Positions 33,280 through 42,774 of a stretch of 64,000 nt of DNA are shown piece by piece (within the stretch, counting starts at the first letter, position 1; each line of letters begins with the position of its first letter). The notes beneath the pieces were generated by a model, which saw nothing but the letters and a program-made list of their open reading frames with translations, was not told the DNA's origin and searched no databases. The position numbers and the translations under genes were made by a program. Source of the DNA: Pseudomonas putida. Lineage in GTDB: Bacteria; Pseudomonadota; Gammaproteobacteria; Pseudomonadales; Pseudomonadaceae. Location of the stretch: contig CP047152.1 of NCBI GenBank assembly GCA_041879295.1, positions 1,431,501 to 1,495,500 on the forward strand. Direction: 5' to 3'.

Positions 33280-33411
33280 GGTGTTTCCTTTGTTCTGATC
33301 AGGCAGGTGACGGTTATGCCGTTGAGTCTAGCGCGCTTGCAGGTCAGGCGGACAGGCGAAAGCGTTGATTTAGGCGTAGCCTGTAGCAAGGTTCCCGACA
33401 GGAGGTTGCTG

Positions 33412-33690
33412 ATGTTTCACGCGATCCTCGCCGCGCTGTTGATGGCTGGCCTGCCTCTGGCAGAAGCTGCCAGCACGCCACCTCGACTCAATACGCCAGT
33501 GCCTGGTGCACCGGGTACGCCCACGCCCACGCCATACCCGCAGATAACTCCGAGTACACCGCCCAAGGTTTATGACAGTCAGCCGGGGGCGCCGTTGTTG
33601 CCGCCGATGCCAGTGCCCGGCCCGCCGAAGGACCAGCCATTGCCCGGGTTGCGGCCGGAGCCGCCGAAGCCGCCGGCCCAGAATGATTGA
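33412..33690 (+). CDS. Small exported proline-rich protein
   Basis: A 92-residue protein with a short signal peptide (MFHAILAALLMAGLPLAEA) and a mature part that is about one third Pro (PGTPTPTPYPQITPSTPPK ... PVPGPPKDQPLPGLRPEPPKPP). It starts at 33412, 5 nt after a perfect AGGAGG site. The longer reading frame back to 32950 is antisense to yajD and not real. Probably an extended periplasmic or secreted peptide; function unknown. Confidence 0.65.
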   Translation: MFHAILAALLMAGLPLAEAASTPPRLNTPVPGAPGTPTPTPYPQITPSTPPKVYDSQPGAPLLPPMPVPGPPKDQPLPGLRPEPPKPPAQND

Positions 33691-33756
33691 GCATGAGCGG
33701 CCCACGCCGTCATCATGTTGGAGCAACTGTCTTGCTCAATTTCTGAAGCTGGCGGG

Positions 33757-33841
33757 TGTGGGAGCGGGCTTGCCCGCGAACACGGGCGAAGCCCGTGCCA
33801 TCCACCACGGTGTTGGCTTCGCGGGCTTGCCCGCTCCCACA
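33757..33841. repeat. REP pair (inverted)
   Basis: gtgtgggagcgggcttgcccgcgaa... and ...ttcgcgggcttgcccgctcccaca with an internal hairpin (cacgggcgaagcccgtg), between convergent genes. Confidence 0.85.
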
Positions 33842-33871
33842 GTCCAATCGCGCGGGTGCTCAAACCTGGGT

Positions 33872-35914
33872 TTAGGCAATACCTAGCTCGCCAAACACGA
33901 ACGCATACTCCAGCGCCACATCTTTCAACCCTTGGTACCGCCCGCTCATCCCACCATGCCCAGCCCCCATCTCGGTCTTGAGCAGCAGCAGGTTGCTGTC
34001 GGTCTTGAGCGTGCGCAACTTCGCCACCCATTTGGCGGCTTCCCAATACTGCACGCGGCTGTCGTTGTAGCCCGCCACCACCAGCATCGCCGGGTAGGCC
34101 TGCACTTTCAGATTCTCATACGGCGCATAAGCCTTGATCCGTTCATACACCTCTGGTTCTTCAGGGTTGCCCCATTCGTCGTACTCGGTCACGGTCAGCG
34201 GCAGCTCCGGGTCGAGCATGGTGTTGAGCACGTCGACGAATGGCACCTCGGCAATGGCGCAGCGGAACAGTTCCGGGCGCAGGTTGAGCACCGCGCCGAT
34301 CAGCAGGCCGCCAGCGCTGCCACCACTGATGGCCAGGCGGTCGGCGGCCGTCACGCCCTGGCTGATCAGGTGCTCGGCGCAGGCGATGAAGTCGCTGAAG
34401 GTGTTGTGCTTGTGCTCCTGCTTGCCGGCGCGGTACCAGGCCTCCCCCAGTTCACCGCCACCCCGCACATGGGCAATGGCAAAGGCCACGCCACGTTCCA
34501 GCAGGCTCAGGCGCGCATGTGAGAACCAAGGGTCGAGGCTTTCGCCATAGGCGCCATAGCCGTACAGGTACAGCGGCACGGTCTTGCCCAGGTCCTGGCG
34601 GCGGCGTACCAGGCTGATCGGCACCTGGGGGCCGTCCGCTGCGGTTGCCCACAGGCGCTCACTGACATAATCATCGGCATCGAATGCACCGAGCACCGGG
34701 GTTTGCTTGAGCACCACCTGGTCGCCCGTGGACAACGCCAGTTGGCGCACCTGGGCCGGGCGGTTGAGCGCTTCGTAGCGCAAGCGTATGCGAGTGCTGG
34801 CAAATTCCAGGCTGTCCTGCACGTACAGGCTGTAGGCGGCGTCTGGCAGCTCGACGCGGTAGGCCGGCAAACCTTGCGGGCGCACTTCGATGATCGGCAG
34901 GCCGCCTTCGCGCAGGCTCAGGGTCAGGGCGCCGCTGTTCAGGCTGAGGCCTTCGAGCATGACCGCGTCGCGGTGCGCCACCAGCACCTGCCACTGTTCG
35001 CGGCTTGGTACTGGCGCGACTGGCGCGTGGTAAAGGGCGAAGTTGATGCCATCCTGGTTGGTGCGGATGAACCAGCGCCACTCGCCGTCGAGCTGGCCAT
35101 GGTCGGGGAAGTATTCGTGGCCTTCGACGCGCGGCGCCAGGCAGATGAACGGTGCCTGCGGGGTTTCGGCGTCCAGTACCCAGGCCTCGCTGGTGGTCTT
35201 GCTGTTCAGCAGCAGTACCAGCTGGCGCTCGGAACTGGTGCGGTAGCAGTGCAGGAAGAAACGCCCGTCCGGCTCTTCGAACACGGTTTGCGCGGCGTCA
35301 GTGCCCAAGGTGTGGCGACGCAGGCGCCATGGGCGGTGGGTGTCGTCAAGCTCAGCGAAGAATAGTGTCTGGCTGTCGTTGGCCCAGGTCAGGCTACCGT
35401 CGCAGTCGTCGAAGGGCAGGGTAGTGACACTGCCACTGGCCAGGTCTTTGACGTACAGGGTATAGATTTCGTCGCCGCTGGTGTCGAGGCTGTAGGCCAG
35501 CAGGCGGTGGTCGGGGCTGATGCTGAACGCGCCGAGGGAAAGGAAACCGCCGTTGGCCAGGACGTTGGGGTCGAGCAGCAGTTGCTCCTGGCGTTCATCG
35601 ACGGTGTTCGAGTCATCGGCCGGGCGTGGGCAGCGGTAGTGACGCGGGTATTCGTCGCCGGCGGTGGTACGGGTGTAATACAGGTAGGGGCCCCAGGGCG
35701 CCGGCAGTGACAGGTCGGTCTCCAGGATGCGGCCCTTGATCTCTTCGAACAGTTGCTCACGCAACGGGGCCTGGTCGGCCAGGCAGGCTTCCTGGTAGGC
35801 GTTTTCAGCTTGCAGGTAGGCGAGGACCTCTGGGGTGTCGCGCTGTTGCAGCCAGGCATACGGGTCGTTTGCCTGGTTGGCTTGGGCAATCGGGGGTTGG
35901 GGCTTGGTTGGCAT
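33872..35914 (-). CDS. ptrB: Oligopeptidase B (S9A family)
   Basis: A 680-residue serine peptidase of the prolyl oligopeptidase family, which cleaves short peptides after Arg or Lys. The first 400 residues form the seven-bladed propeller and the last 260 the alpha/beta hydrolase domain. The nucleophile Ser is in ISGGSAGGLLIGA near residue 528, and the catalytic His in GAGHGGMSGRY near the C-terminus. Start MPTKPQPPIAQAND-like at 35914; the ORF extends further but with no ribosome site. Cytosolic, monocistronic. Confidence 0.92.
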   Translation of the reverse strand: MPTKPQPPIAQANQANDPYAWLQQRDTPEVLAYLQAENAYQEACLADQAPLREQLFEEIKGRILETDLSLPAPWGPYLYYTRTTAGDEYPRHYRCPRPADDSNTVDERQEQLLLDPNVLANGGFLSLGAFSISPDHRLLAYSLDTSGDEIYTLYVKDLASGSVTTLPFDDCDGSLTWANDSQTLFFAELDDTHRPWRLRRHTLGTDAAQTVFEEPDGRFFLHCYRTSSERQLVLLLNSKTTSEAWVLDAETPQAPFICLAPRVEGHEYFPDHGQLDGEWRWFIRTNQDGINFALYHAPVAPVPSREQWQVLVAHRDAVMLEGLSLNSGALTLSLREGGLPIIEVRPQGLPAYRVELPDAAYSLYVQDSLEFASTRIRLRYEALNRPAQVRQLALSTGDQVVLKQTPVLGAFDADDYVSERLWATAADGPQVPISLVRRRQDLGKTVPLYLYGYGAYGESLDPWFSHARLSLLERGVAFAIAHVRGGGELGEAWYRAGKQEHKHNTFSDFIACAEHLISQGVTAADRLAISGGSAGGLLIGAVLNLRPELFRCAIAEVPFVDVLNTMLDPELPLTVTEYDEWGNPEEPEVYERIKAYAPYENLKVQAYPAMLVVAGYNDSRVQYWEAAKWVAKLRTLKTDSNLLLLKTEMGAGHGGMSGRYQGLKDVALEYAFVFGELGIA

Positions 35915-36001
35915 TGAAGATCTCTTGATTGGGGCAAACACTGTCTGCGCCCTGAAAAGTGTTTATCATAGGCAACTCTTTGCCTGGCTTGCACGAACAC
36001 C

Positions 36002-36499
36002 ATGACCGAGAACGACTACACCTTCGCCTGGGGCCTGTACGCAGTGGCCGCCTTAGGGTGCCTGCTGGTGGGCTTCAAGCTCACCGGCTGGATGTGGCGC
36101 TGGCTGCGCGAACCGCTACGGGTGGTGCTGGCGGTGCTGCTGCTGACCCCGACCATCGTCGATCCGGTCAAGGACAGCTTCGCCCCGGCAATCGCCATCA
36201 CTGCGCTGGATGTTGCCTTCAAGGTCGGCAACAACGCCTGGCGCGCTGTGTCCGACTTCGTCATGTACGGCATGATCGCTTTCGGCCTGTACTTCCTCTT
36301 CGTCCTGCTGCGCTGGCCGCTTGAAAAGCGCGCGCACGCACGCCGTGAACAGGCCGAAGCCGCTGCCAAGCGTCAGCTGGCCGAGGATGATCAGCTCGGC
36401 GCCCAAGCGCCGCTGGCAGCCGAGCGCAGCGACCGTTACCGTGACGACTCGCCGCCAGCCGCTGCGCGTGGCGCAGGCCGGGTCGAACCACGCCTGTAA
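36002..36499 (+). CDS. Small inner-membrane protein
   Basis: A 165-residue protein with three or four hydrophobic segments (GLYAVAALGCLLVGFKLTG; VVLAVLLLTPTIV; FVMYGMIAFGLYFLFVLL) and a charged Ala/Arg/Glu-rich cytosolic tail. I do not recognise the family; similar proteins occur in pseudomonads. It precedes the glutamine amidotransferase gene by 14 nt and is likely co-transcribed with it and the DUF2937 gene. Confidence 0.7.
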   Translation: MTENDYTFAWGLYAVAALGCLLVGFKLTGWMWRWLREPLRVVLAVLLLTPTIVDPVKDSFAPAIAITALDVAFKVGNNAWRAVSDFVMYGMIAFGLYFLFVLLRWPLEKRAHARREQAEAAAKRQLAEDDQLGAQAPLAAERSDRYRDDSPPAAARGAGRVEPRL

Positions 36500-36513
36500 A
36501 CGGAGACACTCCG

Positions 36514-37287
36514 ATGTGCGAACTGCTGGGCATGAGTGCCAACGTCCCTACCGACATCGTTTTCAGCTTCACCGGCCTGATGCAGCGGGGCGGGCGTACC
36601 GGCCCGCACCGTGACGGCTGGGGGATAGGCTTTTACGAAGGCCGCGGGCTGCGCCTGTTCCAGGACCCGGCTGCGAGCAGCGAGTCGGAAGTGGCCAACC
36701 TCGTGCAGCGCTACCCGATCAAAAGCGAAGTGGTGATTGGTCATATCCGTCAGGCCAATGTCGGCAGGGTGTGCTTGTCCAATACCCACCCGTTCGTGCG
36801 GGAAATGTGGGGCCGTAACTGGTGCTTCGCGCACAACGGCCAGCTGGGTGACTTCAAGGGCCTGGCCAGTTTCTACCGGCCAGTGGGCGACACCGACAGC
36901 GAAGCGGCCTTCTGTGACCTGCTCAACCGCATCCGCAGCGCTTTCCCGGAACCGGTGCCGGTGGAACAGCTGCTGCCAGTGCTGGTCGAAGCCTGTGCCG
37001 GCTACCGTGGTCAGGGCGTATTCAACTGCATGCTCAGCGACGGCGACTGGCTGTTCTGCTTTTGCTCGACCAAGCTGGTGCACATTACCCGCCGTGCGCC
37101 ATTTGGTGCCGCACGGTTAAAGGATGTCGACCTGATCGTCGATTTTCATACCGAAACCACCCCCAACGACGTGGTCACGGTGATTGCCACCGAGGCCCTG
37201 ACCGAGAACGAGTCCTGGCACCGCTACGCACCGGGTCAGTGGGCCCTGTGGCGGCACGGCGAGTGCGTGGCGCACGGCCAGAGCTAA
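36514..37287 (+). CDS. Class II glutamine amidotransferase (YafJ type)
   Basis: A 257-residue Ntn-type class II glutamine amidotransferase domain standing alone. Met removal exposes the nucleophile Cys2 (MCELLGMSANVPTD). Other features are GGRTGPHRDGWGIGFYEG, HIRQANVGRVCLSNTHPF and CFAHNGQLGDF (Asn/Gly of the active site). The family (YafJ) hydrolyses glutamine or a gamma-glutamyl compound, but the partner is not known. Strong GGAGA ribosome site; middle gene of a three-gene run. Confidence 0.9.
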   Translation: MCELLGMSANVPTDIVFSFTGLMQRGGRTGPHRDGWGIGFYEGRGLRLFQDPAASSESEVANLVQRYPIKSEVVIGHIRQANVGRVCLSNTHPFVREMWGRNWCFAHNGQLGDFKGLASFYRPVGDTDSEAAFCDLLNRIRSAFPEPVPVEQLLPVLVEACAGYRGQGVFNCMLSDGDWLFCFCSTKLVHITRRAPFGAARLKDVDLIVDFHTETTPNDVVTVIATEALTENESWHRYAPGQWALWRHGECVAHGQS

Positions 37288-37297
37288 GGACGCCTGC

Positions 37298-37819
37298 ATG
37301 TTCAGAAGTTACCTTCGATTGCTGTTGTTCACCTTCGGCCTGCTGGCCGGTATTCAGGTCCCGGGGCTGGTCAAGGACTATAGCCAGCGGGTCGAGGCGC
37401 ACTTGTTCGAATCGCGCGAGGCGCTCGATGGGTTCCGGCAAACGGCCGAGCGCTTTTTCAAGGGCGACTTGCAGGCGCTGCTGCAGCACTACCGCAGCAG
37501 CGATGACCCGGTGTTCATCAGTGACGCCAACAGCATCGAAAGCCTGATGATCCGCAACGAACTGCTGGAAAATGAATGGCAGGTGCTGCAAGGGTCATGG
37601 GCCGAGCGTACCTGGCATGTGCTGGTGCAGGCCGACCCGCAGTTGCGCGAAGAAACCCTCAATGGCTACAGCTACCAGATTCTACTGGTGCCCGAGGCGA
37701 TCGGCTGGGGGGTTGGTGCCGGTTTTGTGCTGGCGTTTGTGGTCGAAAGCCTGTTGCTGGGGATTGGCTGGCTGATCCTGGGCGGGCGGCGCAGGGTGGT
37801 GAAAGAGAGCTGGCGCTAA
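37298..37819 (+). CDS. DUF2937 family membrane protein
   Basis: A 173-residue protein with hydrophobic segments at both ends (residues 5-24 and 135-165) flanking a periplasmic domain (QRVEAHLFESREALDGFRQTAERFF). This layout and the sequence fit DUF2937, proteins of unknown role. Starts 10 nt after the amidotransferase. Confidence 0.75.
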   Translation: MFRSYLRLLLFTFGLLAGIQVPGLVKDYSQRVEAHLFESREALDGFRQTAERFFKGDLQALLQHYRSSDDPVFISDANSIESLMIRNELLENEWQVLQGSWAERTWHVLVQADPQLREETLNGYSYQILLVPEAIGWGVGAGFVLAFVVESLLLGIGWLILGGRRRVVKESWR

Positions 37820-37830
37820 GTTCTGCTGTA

Positions 37831-37929
37831 CCTGTACCGGCCCTTTCGCGGGCCTGCCCGCTCCCACAGGATTATCACAGGCCTGGCGGGAGTGGGAGCG
37901 GGCGAGCCCGCGAAAGGGCCGGTACAGGC
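37831..37929. repeat. REP pair, extended inverted repeat
   Basis: cctgtaccggccctttcgcggg... pairs with ...cccgcgaaagggccggtacagg, two REP units whose outer flanks are also complementary, between convergent genes. Confidence 0.85.
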
Positions 37930-37941
37930 AGAGACCGTCGT

Positions 37942-38853
37942 TCAGACCAGCACGATCCGCTGCCCACCCACATCCCGCGCATAACGCTCCAGCACCTGCC
38001 GGCAAACCCCAACCACCTCATCTACCAACGCCACCCCGGTCTGCCACGCCACCACCAGCTCCAGGCTCGGCGGCGGCCGCAACCCTTCCAGCAGCACCAG
38101 CTCGCCCCGGCCCAAGTCGGCATCCACCAGCGCCGGCGGTAGCGCGCCAATGCCAAAGCCGTCGCGCAACAGCCGGGTAATCGCCGCCACCGAGTTCACG
38201 CAATTCAACCGCGGCGCCTCTGCCCCCGCAGTCTGCAGCAAGCTCAGTACCTCCTGGTGCGGCCGTGAATTCTTCGAGAAGGTGATGATACGCTCGCGCC
38301 CAAGTTCGGCCAGCGACGCATAGTCCCGGTGCTGGTGGGCGCCTGCGGCTACCACCCAGCCCATTGGGTAGCGCGCCAGGTCGAGGCTGCGGATCGATTG
38401 CTCGCGTAGCAAGTCGGTCTGCAAAATCACGTCAAGAAAACCCTTCTGCAACTGCTCGCGCAAGTTCAGCGCGGTGTCGGCCACCAGTTCGATTTCCACC
38501 TGCGGGTATCGCTCGCTCAACTCCGCCACCAGTGCGCTCATCCAGGTGTGGATCACAGTATCCATCACCCCGATGCGAATGCGCCCGACCTTGGCCCGGT
38601 CGCTGTCCAGCGATTGCTTCATGGCCTTGGCGGTTTCCAGCATGCGTTCGGCGTATTCCAGTACCTTGCCGCCCTCCGGGGTCAGGCTGACGCCGCGGGA
38701 ATCGCGCAGCAGCAGCTTCACGCCCAGGTCAGCCTCCAGTGCGGCAATACGGCTGGATACCGAAGCCTGGGTGGTGAACAGCTTTTCTGCCGTCAGGCGG
38801 AAGCTCTTGAGCCGGGCGACCCAGACGAAGGTTTCGAGGAAGCGAAGGTTCAT
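37942..38853 (-). CDS. LysR family regulator of the 5-oxoproline genes
   Basis: A 303-residue LysR-type regulator. The winged helix-turn-helix is FLETFVWVARLKSFRLTAEKLFTTQASVSSRIAALEADLG (residues 5-44). The start MNLRFLETF at 38853 is where family similarity begins. It is divergent from an MFS transporter and pxpABC with a perfect LysR-type palindrome in the 130-nt gap, so it probably senses 5-oxoproline or a related acid. Confidence 0.9.
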   Translation of the reverse strand: MNLRFLETFVWVARLKSFRLTAEKLFTTQASVSSRIAALEADLGVKLLLRDSRGVSLTPEGGKVLEYAERMLETAKAMKQSLDSDRAKVGRIRIGVMDTVIHTWMSALVAELSERYPQVEIELVADTALNLREQLQKGFLDVILQTDLLREQSIRSLDLARYPMGWVVAAGAHQHRDYASLAELGRERIITFSKNSRPHQEVLSLLQTAGAEAPRLNCVNSVAAITRLLRDGFGIGALPPALVDADLGRGELVLLEGLRPPPSLELVVAWQTGVALVDEVVGVCRQVLERYARDVGGQRIVLV

Positions 38854-38941
38854 GATCAGTTTTTCTTGTTCCAGACCGGCGGTTTTTTTCGTTGGACGCA
38901 GGCGAGGCGGCCTCTGAACAATGTCGCCCAGGCCGCGACGC

Positions 38942-38958
38942 TTTATGTCGCTCATAAA
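38942..38958. promoter_or_regulatory. Candidate LysR operator, perfect palindrome
   Basis: TTTATG-TCGCT-CATAAA, a perfect 6+6 inverted repeat with T-N11-A spacing at its core, in the divergent gap and 26 nt before the MFS start codon. Confidence 0.55.
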
Positions 38959-38983
38959 ACAATACCAACAAGCCGAGGCATCC

Positions 38984-40270
38984 ATGAACCCCACCGGCGT
39001 GCAGCAGCAGGTCAGTTCCTTCCGTTCGACCGGGCCTTTCGCCTGGTACCGCGACATCGACAAACAGCAACGACGTACTTTCTGGAGCTGCAAGATTGGC
39101 TATGGCCTGGACGGCATGGACACGCAGATGCTCAGTTTCGTCATCCCTACGCTGATCATGCTGTGGGGGCTCACTACCACCGAAGCCGGCTTGATCCACA
39201 CCAGCACGCTGATCGCCTCCGCTGCAGGAGGCTGGGTGGCCGGTATCCTCTCCGACCGCATCGGCCGTGTGCGTACCCTGCAACTGACGGTGTTGTGGTT
39301 CGCCTTCTTCACCTTCCTGTGTGGCTTCGCTCAGAACTACGAGCAACTGCTGATTGCCCGAACCCTGATGGGCTTTGGCTTCGGTGGCGAGTGGACCGCC
39401 GGCGCGGTGTTGATCGGCGAGGTGATCCGTGCCCAGGACCGCGGCAAGGCGGTCGGCATGGTGCAGTCCGGTTGGGCAATTGGCTGGGGCCTCACGGCCA
39501 TCCTCTATGCGCTGCTGTTCTCTTGGCTGCCGGCAGAGCAGGCCTGGCGTGCGTTGTTCCTGCTGGGGCTGGTACCGGCGGTTTTCGTGATCTTCGTTCG
39601 CCGCCTGGTCAAGGACCCTGAGGTGTATCGTAACGCCAAGGCAGTGGAAAACGCCGAGGCCCCTTCGCGCTTCTACGAAATCTTCGCGCCGGGCATGCTC
39701 TGGACCACCGTTCGGGCATCCCTGCTGACCACCGGCGCGCTCGGCGGTTACTACGCCATCACCTCGTGGCTGCCAACCTTCCTGAAGAACGAGCGCGGCC
39801 TGAGTGTGCTGGGCACGGGTGGCTATCTGGCCATGGTGATCGTCGGCTCGTACGTGGGCTATGTGGTCAGCGCTTATCTGTCCGACCTGCTGGGGCGCAA
39901 GAAGAACTTCATCCTGTTCGCCGTGGGCTCTTTCGTCATTGTGCTGTTGTACACGCAGATGCCGGTCAGCGATGGCGTGATGCTGTGGCTGGGCCTCCCG
40001 CTGGGCTTTTTCGCCTCGGGTATCTTCAGTGGCATGGGCGCGTTTCTGACCGAACTGTTCCCTACGCGCATTCGGGGTTCGGGGCAGGGCTTCTGCTACA
40101 ACATCGGCAAGGTCATAGCCGCGCTGTTCCCGTTGATGATCGGCATGCTCGGCCAGAATGTTCCGCTGGGCCTGGGTATCGGCGTGTTTTCTGCGGTGTC
40201 CTACGGCATTGTGATCGTGGCGGCCTTGAGCTTGCCGGAAACCCGCGGCAAACAGCTGCAGGCGCGGTAA
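38984..40270 (+). CDS. MFS transporter, probable 5-oxoproline or acid uptake
   Basis: A 428-residue major facilitator of the aromatic-acid/metabolite:H+ symporter type, with twelve hydrophobic segments. The signature GGWVAGILSDRIGRVRTL between helices 2 and 3 and a second copy LSDLLGRKKNF between 8 and 9 are clear. Start at 38984 has GAGG 6 nt upstream. It is followed by pxpABC after about 33 nt, so 5-oxoproline (pyroglutamate) is a plausible substrate, by context only. Confidence 0.88.
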   Translation: MNPTGVQQQVSSFRSTGPFAWYRDIDKQQRRTFWSCKIGYGLDGMDTQMLSFVIPTLIMLWGLTTTEAGLIHTSTLIASAAGGWVAGILSDRIGRVRTLQLTVLWFAFFTFLCGFAQNYEQLLIARTLMGFGFGGEWTAGAVLIGEVIRAQDRGKAVGMVQSGWAIGWGLTAILYALLFSWLPAEQAWRALFLLGLVPAVFVIFVRRLVKDPEVYRNAKAVENAEAPSRFYEIFAPGMLWTTVRASLLTTGALGGYYAITSWLPTFLKNERGLSVLGTGGYLAMVIVGSYVGYVVSAYLSDLLGRKKNFILFAVGSFVIVLLYTQMPVSDGVMLWLGLPLGFFASGIFSGMGAFLTELFPTRIRGSGQGFCYNIGKVIAALFPLMIGMLGQNVPLGLGIGVFSAVSYGIVIVAALSLPETRGKQLQAR

Positions 40271-40303
40271 GGTAGGCATATGCACAACGACAAGGGAGAC
40301 CGC

Positions 40304-41056
40304 GTGGTGGAACGCCTGCTACTCAATTGCGACATGGGTGAGAGTTTCGGCAGCTGGCGCATGGGCCTGGATGCCGAAGTCATGCCTTACATCGATTGCG
40401 CCAACATCGCCTGCGGTTACCATGCCGGCGACCCCGGTATCATGCGCCGCACCGTGGCGTTGGCGCTGGAGCACGGGGTGACTATCGGCGCTCATCCGGC
40501 CTACCCGGACCTGGTCGGCTTTGGCCGCCGTTCCATGGCCTGCAGCCCGGAAGAAATCCGCGACCTGCTGCATTACCAGATCGGTGCGCTGGATGGCATC
40601 TGCAAAGTGCTGGGTGGTCGCGTGGCCTATGTGAAGCCCCACGGCGCGCTGTACAACGACATGATGGCCGACCCGCTCAAGCTGCGTACCGTGCTGGAGG
40701 CCGTAGCGGCCTATGACAGCAACCTGCCGTTGATGCTGATGGCCACCGCCGACAACCGAGCCGCCCAGGTACTGGGCGATGAAGTTGGCGTACCGCTGTG
40801 GTTCGAGGCGTTCGCAGACCGCGCATACACCGCCAGCGGCCATCTGCTGTCGCGGCGGCTGCCGGGCGCGGTGCATCACGACCCGGCGCGGGTGGTGGAG
40901 CAGGCTGTGCGTCTGGCCCGAGGCGAAACGCTGTTGGCTGACGATGGCAGTGCCTTGCAGCTCGCCGCCCGCACCCTCTGCGTGCATGGCGACAACGACA
41001 GTTCGGTGGCTGCGGTGCGGCAGATTCGCCAGGCCCTCGATGGGCTGGAGGCGTGA
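40304..41056 (+). CDS. pxpA: 5-oxoprolinase subunit A (LamB/YcsF family)
   Basis: A 250-residue LamB/YcsF protein, one of three subunits of the bacterial ATP-dependent 5-oxoprolinase that opens 5-oxoproline to glutamate. Family motifs are [24 protein letters not shown], and [13 protein letters not shown] at 40304 (or 40307) has GGGAG upstream; the in-frame ATG at 40280 lacks a site and would add residues outside the family pattern. Its stop overlaps pxpB. Confidence 0.93.
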   Translation: MVERLLLNCDMGESFGSWRMGLDAEVMPYIDCANIACGYHAGDPGIMRRTVALALEHGVTIGAHPAYPDLVGFGRRSMACSPEEIRDLLHYQIGALDGICKVLGGRVAYVKPHGALYNDMMADPLKLRTVLEAVAAYDSNLPLMLMATADNRAAQVLGDEVGVPLWFEAFADRAYTASGHLLSRRLPGAVHHDPARVVEQAVRLARGETLLADDGSALQLAARTLCVHGDNDSSVAAVRQIRQALDGLEA

Positions 41057-41742
41057 TGAAGCCGCGAATCGAAGTGGTCGCCATCGACAGCCTGATGGTA
41101 CGCCTGTTCGACCGTATCGATGAGGCCAACATGCCATGGATGCTCGCCGCCAGCCGGCGCTTGAGCGCGGCGTTCGGCGAGCACTTGCTGGACCTGGTGC
41201 CGTCCTACACCACGCTGATGGTGCAGTCTGCCCTGCCGCCGGGCGAGGCGAGGGCGCGAATCGCTCAGGCGCTGGACGGCTTGCAGCCTGACACCGGCAG
41301 TAGCGGCCGCCGACACGAGATCCCGGTGTGGTACGACGCCAGTGTCGGCCCCGAGCTGCCTGTGCTGGCGGCCCGCAGCGGCTTGAGTGAAGCCGAGATT
41401 GTTCGCTTGCATTGCGAGCGTGATTACCCGGTGTTTGCCTTGGGCTTCGCACCTGGTTTCGGCTTCATGGGCCTGGTCGATGAGCGCCTGGCCAGCCCTC
41501 GTCTGAGTACCCCGCGCAAGCGCGTGGCGGCGGGCAGCGTGGGCATTGCCGAGCGTCAGACGGCGGCGTATCCGGCAGTATCGCCGGGTGGCTGGAACCT
41601 GATCGGGCGCACCCCGGTGCGGTTGTTCGACCGTGAGCGTGAGGGTTACAGCCTCTTGCAACCCGGTGACCGGGTGCGCTTTGTGCCGGTTTCGCGCAGT
41701 GAATTCCTGGCCATGGGTGGTGATGTGGAGGCGCAGGGATGA
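41056..41742 (+). CDS. pxpB: 5-oxoprolinase subunit B
   Basis: A 228-residue PxpB protein (formerly allophanate hydrolase subunit 1, KipI-like). Recognised by the cyclophilin-like segment with HEIPVWYD, FALGFAPGFGFMGLVD and TPRKRVAAGSVGIAERQTAAYP. ATG 41056 overlaps the pxpA stop. Forms the 5-oxoprolinase with PxpA and PxpC. Confidence 0.94.
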   Translation: MKPRIEVVAIDSLMVRLFDRIDEANMPWMLAASRRLSAAFGEHLLDLVPSYTTLMVQSALPPGEARARIAQALDGLQPDTGSSGRRHEIPVWYDASVGPELPVLAARSGLSEAEIVRLHCERDYPVFALGFAPGFGFMGLVDERLASPRLSTPRKRVAAGSVGIAERQTAAYPAVSPGGWNLIGRTPVRLFDREREGYSLLQPGDRVRFVPVSRSEFLAMGGDVEAQG

Positions 41743-42656
41743 AGCAATTGAGGATCGAGGCCAGTACGCCGTTGTGCCAGTTACAGGATGCCGGGCGCTT
41801 TGGCGTGCGTCATTTGGGCGTGACCCAGGGCGGGGCGCTGGACTGGGTGGCGATGCACTGGGCCAACTGGCTGCTGGGCAACCCGTTGGGGGCGCCAGTG
41901 GTCGAGGTGGCGCTGGGTGGTTTTTGCGTGGTGGCCGAACAGGATTGCGTGCTGGCCCTGGCCGGTGCCGACCTGGATGCCAGGGTCGATGATCAGCCCT
42001 TGGCGCCATGGCGCAGCTTTGCCCTGGCCAAGGGCCAGCGCTTGACCCTGAAACAGCCAAAGCGGGGCGTCCGGGCGTACCTGGCGGCACCTGGCGGGTT
42101 TCAGGGCGAGGACGTGCTGGGCAGTTGTGCCACTGTGGTACGTGAAGCACTGGGTGGCATCGATGGCCAGGGTGCTGCGCTGGCTAAAGACCAGGCATTA
42201 GCTTTTACCGGTAGCAAAGCAACCCTGCGCGAAGTGCCGCAAGCGTTGTGCCCGCAGTTCGCCAAAAAGCCGGTGCTCGACCTGGTGATAGGCGCGCAGA
42301 TCGGTGAATTCAGCGGTACCAGCCTGTTCGAAGCGTTCAACAGTGACTGGACGCTGGACAGGCGGGCCGACCGCATGGGCGTCCGCTTACTGGGACCGCA
42401 GCTGGTCTACCAGGGCGCGCCGATGATTTCTGAAGGGATTCCGCTCGGGGCTGTGCAGGTGCCACCGGACGGGCAGCCGATCGTGTTGCTCAATGACCGG
42501 CAGACCATTGGTGGGTACCCGCGGCTGGGCGCGCTGACGCCGCTGGCGCTGGCGCAACTGGCGCAATGCATGCCGGGGGCTTCTGTGCGGTTCAGGGCGG
42601 TGGTGCAGGACGAGGCCTGGCGGGAGCAGCAGCTTTACCTGGGGCGTTGGTTGTAA
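41739..42656 (+). CDS. pxpC: 5-oxoprolinase subunit C
   Basis: A 305-residue PxpC protein (formerly allophanate hydrolase subunit 2, KipA-like). Motifs are TPLCQLQDAGRFGVRHLGVTQGGALD, YLAAPGGFQ and RADRMGVRLLG, with GAVQVPPDGQPIVLLNDRQTIGGYP near the end. ATGA overlap with pxpB. The three subunits in one tight operon suggest fixed stoichiometry. Confidence 0.95.
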   Translation: MKQLRIEASTPLCQLQDAGRFGVRHLGVTQGGALDWVAMHWANWLLGNPLGAPVVEVALGGFCVVAEQDCVLALAGADLDARVDDQPLAPWRSFALAKGQRLTLKQPKRGVRAYLAAPGGFQGEDVLGSCATVVREALGGIDGQGAALAKDQALAFTGSKATLREVPQALCPQFAKKPVLDLVIGAQIGEFSGTSLFEAFNSDWTLDRRADRMGVRLLGPQLVYQGAPMISEGIPLGAVQVPPDGQPIVLLNDRQTIGGYPRLGALTPLALAQLAQCMPGASVRFRAVVQDEAWREQQLYLGRWL

Positions 42657-42660
42657 GGCT

Positions 42661-42769
42661 GCTGCCCTTTCGCGGGCTTGCCCGCTCCCACAGGGATCGC
42701 ACTGCATTTGAGGGTTTTGAATGTGGGGGCCTGTGGGAGCGGGCGAGCCCGCGAAAGGGCCGGGACAGG
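42661..42769. repeat. REP pair (inverted)
   Basis: gccctttcgcgggcttgcccgctccc... and ...tgtgggagcgggcgagcccgcgaaagggc, between the convergent pxpC and VWA genes. Confidence 0.85.
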
Positions 42770-42774
42770 CAACC

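Noticed and set aside
38729..40285. A 518-codon minus-strand frame over the MFS transporter
   Set aside because: Antisense to a transporter with MFS signatures; no start context.
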